In this document: positions 54,386 to 62,880 of the stretch, in pieces
How positions within the stretch are numbered: the stretch's first letter is position 1
How the letters are laid out: each line of letters begins with the position of its first letter
Origin: Acidiphilium sp.
GTDB lineage: Bacteria > Pseudomonadota > Alphaproteobacteria > Acetobacterales > Acetobacteraceae
DNA: 64,000 nt
NCBI GenBank assembly: GCA_028688905.1
Contig: JAQTXH010000001.1
Span: forward strand, 482,156 to 546,155
Direction: 5' to 3'
Made by a program: the position numbers and the translations under genes
The notes under the pieces: model-generated
The model's input: the letters and a program-made list of their open reading frames with translations, nothing else
Told to the model about the DNA's origin: nothing
The model's database searches: none

Positions 54386-55480
54386 TCAGACGTTGAAACG
54401 GAACAGCAGAACGTCGCCATCTTGTACGATATAATTGCGCCCCTCGATTCGCAGCTTGCCGACATCGCGCGCCCCCGCCTCGCCATTGTTGGCGATGTAA
54501 TCCTCGTAGGCGATGGTTTCGCAAGCAATGAAGCCGCGCTCGAAGTCGCCATGGATCACCCCGGCCGCCGCCGGGGCGCTGGTGCCGCGCGTGATGGTCC
54601 AGGCGCGGGTTTCCTTCGGGCCTACGGTGAAATAGGTGATCAATCCGAGCAGATCATACCCGGCGCGGATCACCCGATCGAGGCCGGAATCGGCGAGGCC
54701 GAGGCCTTCGAGAAATTCGGCGCGTTCGCCGAGCGACAGTTGCGCGACCTCGGCTTCGATCGCGGCGGAAACCACCACCGATTTAGCCCCCTGCGCCGCC
54801 GCCATTGCCGCGACCCGTTCGGATTGGGCGTTGCCGGTCGCCGCCGAGGCTTCCTCGACATTGCAGACGAACAGAACGGGTTTGGCGGTGAGCAGGTTGA
54901 GGCGTTTTGCCGATTCCTCCTCGCCTTTGGGGATGGCGGTACGAGCGGGTCTGCCGGCTTCGAGAGCGGCGAGAATCGGTTCAACGAGGGCCAGTTCGGC
55001 GGCGGCGGCGCGGTCGCTGCCGCGCGCCTTTTTTTGCAGGTTGGGTACGCGCTTGATGAGCGAATCGAGATCGGTCAGCATCAGTTCGGTCTCGACCGTT
55101 TCGGCGTCGCGCAACGGGTCGATACTGCCCTCGACATGGGTGACATCATCGTCCTCGAAGCAGCGCAGCACGTGAATGATCGCATCGACCTCGCGGATAT
55201 TGGCGAGAAACTGGTTGCCCAGCCCTTCACCCTTGGCGGCCCCGCGCACCAGCCCGGCGATATCGACGAATTCCAGGCTGGTCGGCACCAGTTTCACCGA
55301 CTTGCCCGCCTTGGCGAGGGGTTCCAGCCGGGTGTCCGGCACCGCGACCCGCCCGATATTCGGCTCGATGGTGCAGAACGGATAATTCGCCGCCTGCGCC
55401 GCGACAGTTGCGGTGAGCGCGTTGAACAGGGTCGATTTGCCGACATTGGGAAGGCCGACGATACCGCAGTTGAAGCCCAT
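54386..55480 (-). CDS. ychF: YchF/OLA1-type ribosome-binding ATPase
   Basis: 364 aa. Obg-family P-loop GIVGLPNVGKSTLFNALT, with NYPFCTIEPN next and DIAGLVRGAAKGEGLGNQFL as switch II. The altered G4 (FVCNVEE) gives ATP rather than GTP preference. The C-terminal TGS domain holds GLITYFTVGPKETRAWTI. It probably acts on ribosome quality and stress responses. Confidence 0.97.
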   Translation of the reverse strand: MGFNCGIVGLPNVGKSTLFNALTATVAAQAANYPFCTIEPNIGRVAVPDTRLEPLAKAGKSVKLVPTSLEFVDIAGLVRGAAKGEGLGNQFLANIREVDAIIHVLRCFEDDDVTHVEGSIDPLRDAETVETELMLTDLDSLIKRVPNLQKKARGSDRAAAAELALVEPILAALEAGRPARTAIPKGEEESAKRLNLLTAKPVLFVCNVEEASAATGNAQSERVAAMAAAQGAKSVVVSAAIEAEVAQLSLGERAEFLEGLGLADSGLDRVIRAGYDLLGLITYFTVGPKETRAWTITRGTSAPAAAGVIHGDFERGFIACETIAYEDYIANNGEAGARDVGKLRIEGRNYIVQDGDVLLFRFNV

Positions 55481-55499
55481 GACTGTGCCTTATAGTGGT

Positions 55500-55545
55500 T
55501 AAGAAAGGGCTTCTTTTTTAAAAAAAAGAAGCAAAAAACTTCTTT
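55500..55545. terminator. Terminator-like element in the pth-ychF gap
   Basis: GCTTCTTTTTT (55509-55519) pairs with AAAAAAAGAAGC (55521-55532), followed by AAAAAACTTC. It is oriented like the plus-strand copies although both flanking genes are on the minus strand, so it may be a bidirectional terminator or a mobile family copy. Confidence 0.6.
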
Positions 55546-55587
55546 GAGTTAGGTCTCATCCGGTTTCAGCGCCGTAGTCCCAGAGGA

Positions 55588-55625
55588 GCAAAAGTGTTTT
55601 GGTCCTTTTTTTCAAAAAAGAACCC
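55588..55625 (-). terminator. Terminator-like element directly after pth
   Basis: Minus-strand GTTCTTTTTTgAAAAAAAGGACC (core 55601-55623), followed by AAAACACTTTTG, right at the pth stop. It is the second copy in the same 145-bp gap, in the opposite orientation to the one at 55509-55532. Confidence 0.65.
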
Positions 55626-56204
55626 TTAGCTTATATCTTTCGTCAGCAGCGCCACCTTGGTCATGAACTCCTCCATCTTGCCCTGTGCCAGCAAAGGGGC
55701 CGCATCGGACACGGCTTCGAGCGTTTCGATCAGCGAGGCCTCGTCGGCCTTGGCAAAGTTGCCGAGCACCCAGCCGAGCACGCGCGCCTTGTCGCCGGGG
55801 TGGCCAATGCCAAGGCGCACCCGCCAGTAGTCCGAGGTGCCGAGGTGCTGATCGATGCTGCGCAGCCCGTTATGACCCGCCGCACCGCCGCCGCGCTTGA
55901 TCCGGATTTTGCCGGGGATCAGGTCGAGTTCGTCGTGAAACACCGTGATCGCGGCGGGATCGAGCTTGAAAAACGCCGCCGCCGGCTGCACCGAATGCCC
56001 GGAGTCGTTCATGTAGGTCAGTGGCTTGAGCGCGATGATTTTTTCGCTTCCCACCGTACCTTCCGCCACCAGCCCGGAAAATCGCCGCCGCCACGGCGAA
56101 AAACCGTGGCGGTCGGCGATCACATCGATCGCCATGAAGCCGATATTGTGCCGGTGCCGCGCCATCCCGGGTTCGGGATTGCCGAGGCCGACCCACAGCT
56201 TCAC
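55626..56204 (-). CDS. pth: Peptidyl-tRNA hydrolase
   Basis: 192 aa. Family motifs: [21 protein letters not shown] with the catalytic His (about residue 20), [11 protein letters not shown] with the conserved Asn, and [19 protein letters not shown] with the catalytic Asp, then AGHNGLRSI. It frees tRNA from abortive peptidyl-tRNA. It follows rplY by six bases, a common pairing. Confidence 0.96.
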   Translation of the reverse strand: MKLWVGLGNPEPGMARHRHNIGFMAIDVIADRHGFSPWRRRFSGLVAEGTVGSEKIIALKPLTYMNDSGHSVQPAAAFFKLDPAAITVFHDELDLIPGKIRIKRGGGAAGHNGLRSIDQHLGTSDYWRVRLGIGHPGDKARVLGWVLGNFAKADEASLIETLEAVSDAAPLLAQGKMEEFMTKVALLTKDIS

Positions 56205-56210
56205 GGCAGG

Positions 56211-56930
56211 TTACTTCTTGGCGGCAGGTTTGGCGGCCGGCTTGGCAGGGGCAGCCTTCGCGGCCGGAGCAGCGGCTTTCGCCGGACCACCCTTGCCACC
56301 CTTGGCCGGTGTTGTCGCGGCCGTTGCCGGTGTCGCACCTTGTTCCGGTGCCGCTTCGGCAATCACGGTCGGGGCGGCCACTGTCGCGATCACGAAGTCA
56401 CGATCACTGATCGTGGGCTTGGCGTTTTCAGTGCCCTTGAGATCGTGCCAACGAATGTTGTCGTTGATGTCGAGCGGACCGAGATCGGCCTCGAAATGAT
56501 CGGGGATGTGGTCCGGGTCGCACAGCACCTCGACTGCGTGACGCACCACGTTCAACACGCCGCCGCGCTTCATGCCCACCGAAATCAATTCGTTGATGAA
56601 GTTCACCGCCACGGCGACGCGCACCGGTTCGCCGGCGGCCAGCCGCTGGAAATCGATATGCTCGGGCTGATCGGTCACTGGGTGCAACTGCACGTCGCGC
56701 ATCAGGGCGCGGGTTTTGCCGTTACCGGTCTCGATTTCATACAAACGCGAGCGCCAGCCGCCGCGCTTGAGTTCGCGCATGATCACGCGGGGGTCGAGCG
56801 CGATCAGGGAAGGTTCCTGCTTCGCGCCATAAATCACACCCGGCACCATGCCGGCCCGCCGTGTCGCCCGCGCCACCCCCTTGCCGGCCCGCGCGCGATC
56901 CTCGGCCGTGATGGTCTCGAAATTGGCCAT
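56211..56930 (-). CDS. rplY: 50S ribosomal protein L25 (Ctc/TL5 form)
   Basis: 239 aa. N-terminal L25 domain (GVARATRRAGMVPGVIYGAK, then LYEIETGNGKTRALMRDVQLHP) that binds 5S rRNA, and the C-terminal beta domain of the long Ctc type (GVLNVVRHAVEVLCDPDHIP). The last ~45 residues are an Ala/Lys/Pro-rich low-complexity tail. Co-transcribed with pth. Confidence 0.95.
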   Translation of the reverse strand: MANFETITAEDRARAGKGVARATRRAGMVPGVIYGAKQEPSLIALDPRVIMRELKRGGWRSRLYEIETGNGKTRALMRDVQLHPVTDQPEHIDFQRLAAGEPVRVAVAVNFINELISVGMKRGGVLNVVRHAVEVLCDPDHIPDHFEADLGPLDINDNIRWHDLKGTENAKPTISDRDFVIATVAAPTVIAEAAPEQGATPATAATTPAKGGKGGPAKAAAPAAKAAPAKPAAKPAAKK

Positions 56931-57010
56931 TGTTCGCTCCTTTAACCAATGAAAATAGGCCGGCCTCCAGGGGTGCCGGCGAGGACGGGGTAGCCGATCA
57001 GGCAGAACAA

Positions 57011-57052
57011 GGCAAGAAGGCGCTTTTTTGTAAAAAAGCTCGAAAAAACTTT
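57011..57052. terminator. Terminator-like element between lptB and rplY
   Basis: GCTTTTTT-gt-AAAAAAGC (57022-57039), followed by TCGAAAAAACTTTTT, begins one base past the lptB stop in the minus direction. A near-symmetrical core means it can act in both directions. Confidence 0.6.
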
Positions 57053-57844
57053 TTACAGGATGAATTTATCGCCCAGATAGACCCTGCGCACGTCCGGATG
57101 GGCGACGACTTCCTCGGGGCGGCCTTCCATCAGAACATGGCCTTCATGCAGAATATAGGCGCGGTCGATCACTTCCAGCGTCTCGCGCACGTTATGATCG
57201 GTAATTACCACACCCAAGCCGCGATCCTTCAACTGGGTCACCATGTCGCGGATTTCGCCGACCGCGATCGGGTCGATGCCGGCCAGGGGTTCGTCGAGCA
57301 GAATGTAGCTCGGCCCGGTCGCCAGCGCGCGGGCGATTTCCACCCGGCGGCGTTCACCGCCGGACAGGGCCAGCGCCGGGGCACGGCGCAGATGCAGGAT
57401 GCCGAATTCCGCGAGCAGTGCCGTCAGCATTTCCTCGCGCCGTTCGCGGTCGTTTTCGACCACTTCCAGGGCGGCCATGATGTTCTGCTCGACCGTCAAG
57501 CCGCGAAACACGCTGGCCTCCTGCGGCAGATAGCCAATACCCAGGCGGGCGCGCCGATACATCGGCAGGGTCGAAATATCCGCGCCATCCAGCACAATCG
57601 AGCCGGTATCCGGCTGAATCAATCCCACGATCATGTAAAATGTGGTGGTTTTGCCGGCACCGTTCGGCCCGAGCAGGCCGACAACCTCGCCCCGCCGCAG
57701 CGTGACCGAAACGTTGCGCACTACCGGACGCTTGCGAAAGCTTTTGCCCAGGCCGGTCGCGATCAACCCGCCATCTGGTAGCACTGAAACCACACTCCTG
57801 GGTTCACCCCAGCCGCCGTCGATGACCCGTAATGGCTCTTTCAT
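57053..57844 (-). CDS. lptB: LPS export ABC ATPase LptB
   Basis: 263 aa. Walker A GLLGPNGAGKTTTFYM, LSGGERRRVEIARAL signature, Walker B YILLDEPLAGIDP, and H-loop ITDHNVRE; the wording RGEVVGLLGP and GIGYLPQEASVFRGL is typical of LptB. With LptFG it drives lipopolysaccharide from the inner membrane. ATG 57844 overlaps the lptA stop by 4 bp. A ~20-residue N-terminal extension precedes the ABC domain. Confidence 0.96.
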   Translation of the reverse strand: MKEPLRVIDGGWGEPRSVVSVLPDGGLIATGLGKSFRKRPVVRNVSVTLRRGEVVGLLGPNGAGKTTTFYMIVGLIQPDTGSIVLDGADISTLPMYRRARLGIGYLPQEASVFRGLTVEQNIMAALEVVENDRERREEMLTALLAEFGILHLRRAPALALSGGERRRVEIARALATGPSYILLDEPLAGIDPIAVGEIRDMVTQLKDRGLGVVITDHNVRETLEVIDRAYILHEGHVLMEGRPEEVVAHPDVRRVYLGDKFIL

Positions 57845-58977
57845 GGTGCCGGCCTATCCGGCGATTGCGGCGGTTTCGCGGCTCGGGCGTGCGGTAAAGA
57901 AGTATGACGCACGGGAGTATGACGCACGGGAGTATGACGGACGGGAGTATGACACACGGGAGTATGACGCACGGGAGTTTGGGGTTCCGAGTTTGGCAGC
58001 ACCAGCCCTTCGACCCGATGCCCCGGCGTTGCCATCAGCGTGGCGATCCCGGTTTTCATGTTGACCCGCCCGATCTGCCCGGCCAGTTCGTTCGGGCCGC
58101 GCGTGATATGGACATCGCCGGTCAAGACCGCGATGCCGGTGGCCGGACGATAAACGCCATGATCGCCGGTCGCGATATCAGTCGCGGTGCGGACCACCAC
58201 ATGACCTTCAGCCACCACTTTGCGCAGCTTGCTCGCTTGATCATCGGGATTATCGGGTGCGGTCCCCCGCGTCGGCGTGTCTGATGCGACAAAATAGCCG
58301 GTGAGGGTATCGGCCGCGATCGAATGCTGGTCGTTGGTGACGATCAGTGCATTCCCGATCGCCACCGCCTTGCGCTCCTGCGACCAATACTGGATCGCGT
58401 CGCGCGCGGTGACGACATCGGTCGGCGTGGTCAGCTTCAGATGTTGCCCGGTCAGCACCAGTTCGTGCCGTGCCATGTGAAACACCGCGAGATCGCCCCA
58501 GGCCTGATCGGTCGCGGTGAAAATATGCACATTGCCGACCGCGTCGAGCTGGGTGATCTGCGATGAGCCGGAATCCAGCCCGCCCAACGCCCCGCTGCCC
58601 GGTGCCGCCTTGGCTGCGGGCGCTGGTGCCGGTGCTCCCGGTTTTGCCGTGACAGGTGCCGCGGTATCTGGTGTCGCGGTGTTGGGCGTCGCAATGTTCG
58701 GTTTCGGGTGGTAATGCGCGATCAACCGGTTCGCCGTCACCGTCACGTTGCCCCGCACGGCTTTCGCGTCGCCCATCGCGGTCACGGTGCGTGCGGTCTG
58801 GTTCCAGGCGATGCCATTGCTGGCAGTGATGTTGATCGGCACTGGCGTTGCGCCATCGCCGCCGCCGAACCCGAGCGACTGCGCATGAGCGACGCTGGCG
58901 GCCCCCAGCAGCGCGCCACACAGCAGCGCCACCGGCCAGCGGCGGCGGCGATTGGCCGAAATCGGCGTTTGCATCAA
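57841..58977 (-). CDS. lptA: LptA-type periplasmic LPS-bridge protein with a repeat tail
   Basis: 378 aa, longer than typical LptA. The signal peptide ends VAHAQS (about residue 33). Two OstA/LptA beta-jellyroll stretches follow (INITASNGIAWNQTARTVTAMGDAKAVRG; LDAVGNVHIFTATDQAWGDLA; VVAEGHVVVRTATDIATGDHG), separated by an Ala/Pro/Thr-rich insert (about residues 94-122). The tail from about residue 337 carries five tandem copies of a 15-bp unit encoding TPVRH. LptA carries LPS across the periplasm. It overlaps both lptC and lptB by 4 bp. Confidence 0.9.
   Translation of the reverse strand: MMQTPISANRRRRWPVALLCGALLGAASVAHAQSLGFGGGDGATPVPINITASNGIAWNQTARTVTAMGDAKAVRGNVTVTANRLIAHYHPKPNIATPNTATPDTAAPVTAKPGAPAPAPAAKAAPGSGALGGLDSGSSQITQLDAVGNVHIFTATDQAWGDLAVFHMARHELVLTGQHLKLTTPTDVVTARDAIQYWSQERKAVAIGNALIVTNDQHSIAADTLTGYFVASDTPTRGTAPDNPDDQASKLRKVVAEGHVVVRTATDIATGDHGVYRPATGIAVLTGDVHITRGPNELAGQIGRVNMKTGIATLMATPGHRVEGLVLPNSEPQTPVRHTPVCHTPVRHTPVRHTPVRHTSLPHARAAKPPQSPDRPAP
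57902..57976 (-). repeat. Five tandem 15-bp repeats in the lptA tail
   Basis: Plus-strand GTATGACGCACGGGA units at 57902-57916, 57917-57931, 57932-57946, 57947-57961 and 57962-57976, with single-base variants in the third and fourth. Being in frame (5 codons), copy number could vary without breaking lptA. Confidence 0.85.
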
Positions 58978-59708
58978 GGGCCGCCGTTCGGCGTCGCGGC
59001 GGGAATGGCCAATTGGTCGAGCACGACCCGCGATTTTCCCTTGAACAGAATGTCGGTACCGCGATGGGTGGCAAGGAATCCGTCCTGCGCATGCAGGGTT
59101 CCGAATGGCCCGAACGCCTTCACCGGATCGCTGCCCGTCGCCGTGCCGCCCTTGATATCGATCGCAGCCCGGCTGGTATGCAGAATGGTGCCGTCCTGGC
59201 GATACAATGTTACTTTGCCGGCGAGATCGAGCAACTGGCTGTTCTGGTGATATAGCCCATGCCGCGCGTTCAGCATCATCCAGTTGCCGGAATTGGTGGT
59301 GAGATCGCCCTTCGGGGCCAGGAGATTGAGCCGGTCCTGACTGACCTGGATCACGCGATTCGCGGTAATGGTGAATTTCTCGCCCTGCGTGTCCACCCCG
59401 CGATACTGTGCCACGCTCATTCGCGATAGCGGGGTGCCGGTGGCGGTACTTTGTTTTTTATATGAAATTCGTCCGATGCCGCCACCGCCCCGCAGGTTCG
59501 GAAACACCGCAAGGGCGGTGATCAGCAGCGCCGCGAGCGCGGGCAGCACGAATTTGAAAATCGACACCGCGCGCCGATGCCGCCCAAGCAGCGCGCGTTG
59601 CGCGTCGCGGGTCTGCGTCAGGGATGCAAAAATACTGTCCAACGAGCGTGGTGACGCCGGTTTCGTGGGTTTTTCAGGCTGACCGGGAACGGTGAGGCGC
59701 TGCGTCAT
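58974..59708 (-). CDS. lptC: LptC-like LPS export protein
   Basis: 244 aa. One membrane anchor (about residues 50-68, IFKFVLPALAALLITALAV) and a periplasmic LptC-type beta-jellyroll (MSVAQYRGVDTQGEKFTITANRVIQ, then LNARHGLYHQNSQLLDLAGKVTLYRQDG). It moves LPS from LptBFG to LptA. It overlaps lptA by 4 bp and starts two bases after kdsD. Confidence 0.92.
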   Translation of the reverse strand: MTQRLTVPGQPEKPTKPASPRSLDSIFASLTQTRDAQRALLGRHRRAVSIFKFVLPALAALLITALAVFPNLRGGGGIGRISYKKQSTATGTPLSRMSVAQYRGVDTQGEKFTITANRVIQVSQDRLNLLAPKGDLTTNSGNWMMLNARHGLYHQNSQLLDLAGKVTLYRQDGTILHTSRAAIDIKGGTATGSDPVKAFGPFGTLHAQDGFLATHRGTDILFKGKSRVVLDQLAIPAATPNGGP

Positions 59709-59710
59709 GC

Positions 59711-60745
59711 TCAGACCACCCCGGTGCGCAAAACATCATGCATATGAATAATGCCCACCACGTGCCGCTCCGCATCGATCACGAACAGCGACATCACCTT
59801 GGGTTCGAGCGCCGTCATGTCGTGCAGCGCGTCCTCGGCGAGGGCGTCCGGTCCGATAACCCGTGGCGTCCGAGTCATGATCAGGTCGGCCCGCAGCGTC
59901 AGCAAATCCGGGGCCATCGCACGGCGCATGTCGCCATCGGTGATGATCCCCAGCAGGGTCCGATGGTCATCGACGATGCCCAGGCAACCGAAATGCTTTT
60001 CGGTGATCAGCAAAATCGCCCGATCCATCGTGGTATCGGGTGGCGCTAACGGCACCGCATCGCCGATGTGCATCAGGTCGCGCACCCGCTTCAGCCGGGC
60101 ACCGAGCTTGCCGCCTGGATGAAACTTGGAAAAATCGGCCGCGGTGAATCCGCGGCCTGCCAGCAATGTGACCGCCAGAGCGTCCCCCAATGCCATCTGC
60201 ATCGTCGTGCTGGTGGTCGGTGCCAGTCCGATCGGGCCGGCCTCGGGGGCTTGCGGCAGCAACAGCACCAGGGTTGCTGCCCGTGCCAGGGTGCTGTCGG
60301 GCCGTGCGGTGATTGCCACCAGCGGCAGGGCGAATCGTCGCGCGTGGGTCACGATATCGGCGAGTTCCGCCGCTTCGCCGGAATTGGATAAAGCCAGCAC
60401 GACATCGCCCGCGACGATCATGCCCAGGTCGCCGTGGCTCGCCTCGGCGGGGTGGACGAACAGGGCAGGGGTGCCCGTCGATGCCAGGGTTGCGGCAATT
60501 TTGCGTGCGACGTGGCCGGATTTTCCCATACCGGTCACCACCACCCGTCCGCTCGCCTGACGCAGCAACGTGATCGCCGCGGCGAAACTGGCCCCCAATG
60601 TATCGGCCAATGCGGTCAACGCGGTTGCCTCGGTCGTCAGAACGTCACGTGCCACCGCGAGGTCGCGCCGGGCCGCTGCGGGCTGATCCTCGAGATGTCC
60701 GAATGAGGACGCGGGCGGGCGACCCGCTGTCTGGCTAAGGCTCAT
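59711..60745 (-). CDS. kdsD: D-arabinose-5-phosphate isomerase (KdsD/KpsF)
   Basis: 344 aa. N-terminal SIS domain (RVVVTGMGKSGHVARKIAATLASTG, VLALSNSGEAAELADIV) and two C-terminal CBS domains (DLMHIGDAVPLAPPDTTM; LIMTRTPRVIGPDALAEDAL). It converts ribulose-5-P to arabinose-5-P, the first step to KDO of LPS. It heads the kdsD-lptC-lptA-lptB operon, joining inner-core synthesis with export. Confidence 0.96.
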   Translation of the reverse strand: MSLSQTAGRPPASSFGHLEDQPAAARRDLAVARDVLTTEATALTALADTLGASFAAAITLLRQASGRVVVTGMGKSGHVARKIAATLASTGTPALFVHPAEASHGDLGMIVAGDVVLALSNSGEAAELADIVTHARRFALPLVAITARPDSTLARAATLVLLLPQAPEAGPIGLAPTTSTTMQMALGDALAVTLLAGRGFTAADFSKFHPGGKLGARLKRVRDLMHIGDAVPLAPPDTTMDRAILLITEKHFGCLGIVDDHRTLLGIITDGDMRRAMAPDLLTLRADLIMTRTPRVIGPDALAEDALHDMTALEPKVMSLFVIDAERHVVGIIHMHDVLRTGVV

Positions 60746-60817
60746 AGCCCTGTATGAGACGATGCATCGCGCCGGGTCAACTCAACACGCCGCAACCAAA
60801 TGTAATCGCAACGTATC

Positions 60818-61474
60818 TCACCGATGACTGAACAGGTCAGGATCCTCGTAACCCAGCAGATCGAGGCGGCCACGCATAGGCAGGAATTTGTAGCACGCCT
60901 CGGCAATGTCACGCCGGTTTTCGCGCGCCAGCAACGCATCGAGCTTCGCCCAGATTGCATGCAGATGCAGTACATCCGATGCGGCGTAGGCGCATTGCTC
61001 GGCACTGAGATCGGGCGCGCCCCAGTCGCTGGTCTGTTGCTGCTTGGAAATATCGACGCCGATCAGATCGCGGCACAAATCCTTCAGCCCATGCCGGTCG
61101 GTATAGGTGCGGACCAGTTTCGAGGCGATTTTGGTGCAGATCACCGGCGCGGTCATCACGCCCAGGCCATTATATAAAGCGGCGACATCGAATCGGGCGA
61201 AGTGGAACAGTTTTGTCACGTCCGGGTTTTTGAGCAATTGCTTGAGGTTCGGGCAATCCGCGCCGTGTCCGCCCAGCGACGCCGGAATGATCTGCACCAG
61301 ATGCGCGGTGCCATCGCCTGCCGATAGCTGCACCAGGCACAGGCGGTCACGCCTGGGGTCCAGCCCCATGGTTTCGGTATCGACCGCGACCATCGGCCCG
61401 AAATCCACCCCTTCGGGCAGATCATGGCTATGGATGTGGATGGTCGCACCGGCGGCGAACTGCGTCTGGCTCAT
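60818..61474 (-). CDS. rnd: Ribonuclease D-like 3'-5' exonuclease
   Basis: 218 aa. DEDD exonuclease motifs: VAVDTETMGLDPRRDRLCLVQ (Exo I), HFARFDVAALYNGLG (Exo II) and YAASDVLHLHAIW (Exo III, DEDDy). Only the catalytic domain is present; the HRDC domains of E. coli RNase D are absent, as usual in alphaproteobacteria. Probable role in tRNA 3' trimming; it stands 36 bp upstream of a tRNA gene on the same strand. Confidence 0.92.
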   Translation of the reverse strand: MSQTQFAAGATIHIHSHDLPEGVDFGPMVAVDTETMGLDPRRDRLCLVQLSAGDGTAHLVQIIPASLGGHGADCPNLKQLLKNPDVTKLFHFARFDVAALYNGLGVMTAPVICTKIASKLVRTYTDRHGLKDLCRDLIGVDISKQQQTSDWGAPDLSAEQCAYAASDVLHLHAIWAKLDALLARENRRDIAEACYKFLPMRGRLDLLGYEDPDLFSHR

Positions 61475-61510
61475 GCTTTACATTTCCATCGGATTTTTCA
61501 ACGAATACCC

Positions 61511-61596
61511 TGGTGCCCAGGAGAAGACTCGAACTTCCACAGCCTTGCGGCCACAGGCACCTGAAGCCTGCGCGTCTACCATTTCGCCACCTGGGC
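61511..61596 (-). tRNA. tRNA-Leu (anticodon CAG)
   Basis: 86 nt including an encoded CCA. Acceptor arms GCCCAGG and CCTGGGC pair perfectly. The anticodon arm CAGGC-TTCAGGT-GCCTG gives CAG, the class II variable arm (GGCCGCAAGGCT region) is present, and the T-loop is TTCGAGT. It reads CUG, the main leucine codon of GC-rich genomes. Confidence 0.97.
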
Positions 61597-61750
61597 ATGG
61601 GGGCTTCCGACCTCCGCACCACACGGCGGATTTCGGTGAACCGCGCTGTAGCGAAGCTGCACCGCGCCGTCAATCCGCACCCAGGCAGCGGAGGTTGTCT
61701 TGTGCCGCCCGCTCATGCGACCACGTGCAAGGACAGACCCAGGAGACACC

Positions 61751-62692
61751 ATGGCACCGCGCAAGATCGCAACCGTTTTCGGCGCTTCCGGCTTCATCGG
61801 GCGCTATGTCGTCGAACGCCTCGCCGATCAGGGCTACATCGTGCGCGCTGCGATGCGCGATACCGAAGCCGGGGCTTTCCTGCGCCCGCTCGGCGATGTC
61901 GGTCAGATCGTGCCGCTGTTCGCCCCGCTCGACAACGAAGCGGCAGTGCGCCGGGCGATCGAGGGGGCGGCGGTCGTGGTCAATCTGGTGGGCATCCTGA
62001 CCGAGCGGCGACGCGGCGATTTCGATCGGGTTCACCATATCGGTGCGGGCATGGTTGCCCGTATTGCCAGCGGTTGCGGCGTGCGCGCTTTGGTTCAGAT
62101 TTCCGCGATCGGGGCTGATCTCGCCAGTCCCAGCTGCTACGCGCGCAGCAAGGCGATGGGCGAGGCGGCGGTGCGCGCGGCATTTCCTGCGGCCACCATC
62201 CTGCGCCCCTCGGTGGTGTTCGGCACGGAAGACCAGTTCTTCAACCGTTTCGGCGCAATGGCCGCGATAGCACCGGCGCTGCCGTTGATCGAGGGCAACA
62301 CCAGGTTCCAGCCGGTCTATGTCGGCGACGTCGCTGCGGCGGTGATGGCCGTTCTTGAAACGCCCGCGTCCGCTGGCCAGACCTATGAGCTTGGTGGTCC
62401 CGACATCGAAACTTTCCGTGCGCTGATGCAGTATTGTCTCAACGAAACCGGACGCCACCGCGCCCTGATTCCGCTGCCGCGCTGGCTCGCCCGCATCCAG
62501 GCCGCTTTTCTGCAATATCTGCCGGGCAAGCCGCTGACGCCTGACCAGCTTTTGTTGTTGCGGCGCGACAATGTGGTCAGCCCCGGAGCGCTGACGTTGC
62601 AGTCTCTCGGCATCAATCCCACGCCAATAAGGCTCATCGTGCCGGGTTATTTGCGGCGCTACCGCCAAAGTGGGGCTAAACATCCCGAGTGA
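61751..62692 (+). CDS. NDUFA9-like NAD(P)-binding protein (atypical SDR)
   Basis: 313 aa. Rossmann motif TVFGASGFIGRYVVERLADQG at the N-terminus, NLVGIL and SAIGAD segments, YARSKAMGEAAVRAAFP (SDR-like Y-x3-K), and RPSVVFGTEDQFFNRFGAMA, which is diagnostic of complex-I-associated NDUFA9 homologues in alphaproteobacteria. The likely role is assembly or stability of NADH dehydrogenase or a quinone-related step. AGGAGA precedes ATG 61751. It is divergent from the tRNA and rnd. Confidence 0.9.
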   Translation: MAPRKIATVFGASGFIGRYVVERLADQGYIVRAAMRDTEAGAFLRPLGDVGQIVPLFAPLDNEAAVRRAIEGAAVVVNLVGILTERRRGDFDRVHHIGAGMVARIASGCGVRALVQISAIGADLASPSCYARSKAMGEAAVRAAFPAATILRPSVVFGTEDQFFNRFGAMAAIAPALPLIEGNTRFQPVYVGDVAAAVMAVLETPASAGQTYELGGPDIETFRALMQYCLNETGRHRALIPLPRWLARIQAAFLQYLPGKPLTPDQLLLLRRDNVVSPGALTLQSLGINPTPIRLIVPGYLRRYRQSGAKHPE

Positions 62693-62768
62693 CTCTGTTT
62701 AATTGGTCTGAAAACAGACCTAATAAAGTGAAAAACCAGCACGTACCGTTACGCACAACACGATTCTC

Positions 62769-62792
62769 CAGCTAATAATGGCATAATAGCTG
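62769..62792. promoter_or_regulatory. Inverted repeat upstream of gltD
   Basis: CAGCTA (62769-62774) and TAGCTG (62787-62792) flank ATAATGGCATAA, itself holding ATG-g-CAT. It is about 90 bp before the gltD start in a 188-bp AT-rich gap; it could be an operator or a terminator for the upstream gene. Confidence 0.4.
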
Positions 62793-62880
62793 TCATATAG
62801 GCAATTTATTGCTGGCTTCCACCCGGACGATAGGTTAAACGATATGCGAATACCACATCCATGGGAACGGAGTTGTGCCG

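Noticed and set aside
57902-57976. CRISPR-like repeats
   Set aside because: Units are 15 bp, contiguous without spacers, in frame within lptA, and no cas genes are present.
57904-58284. Plus-strand ORF with repeated MTHGS units
   Set aside because: It is the reverse reading of the lptA 15-bp repeats; lptA is the conserved frame and overlaps lptB and lptC as an operon.
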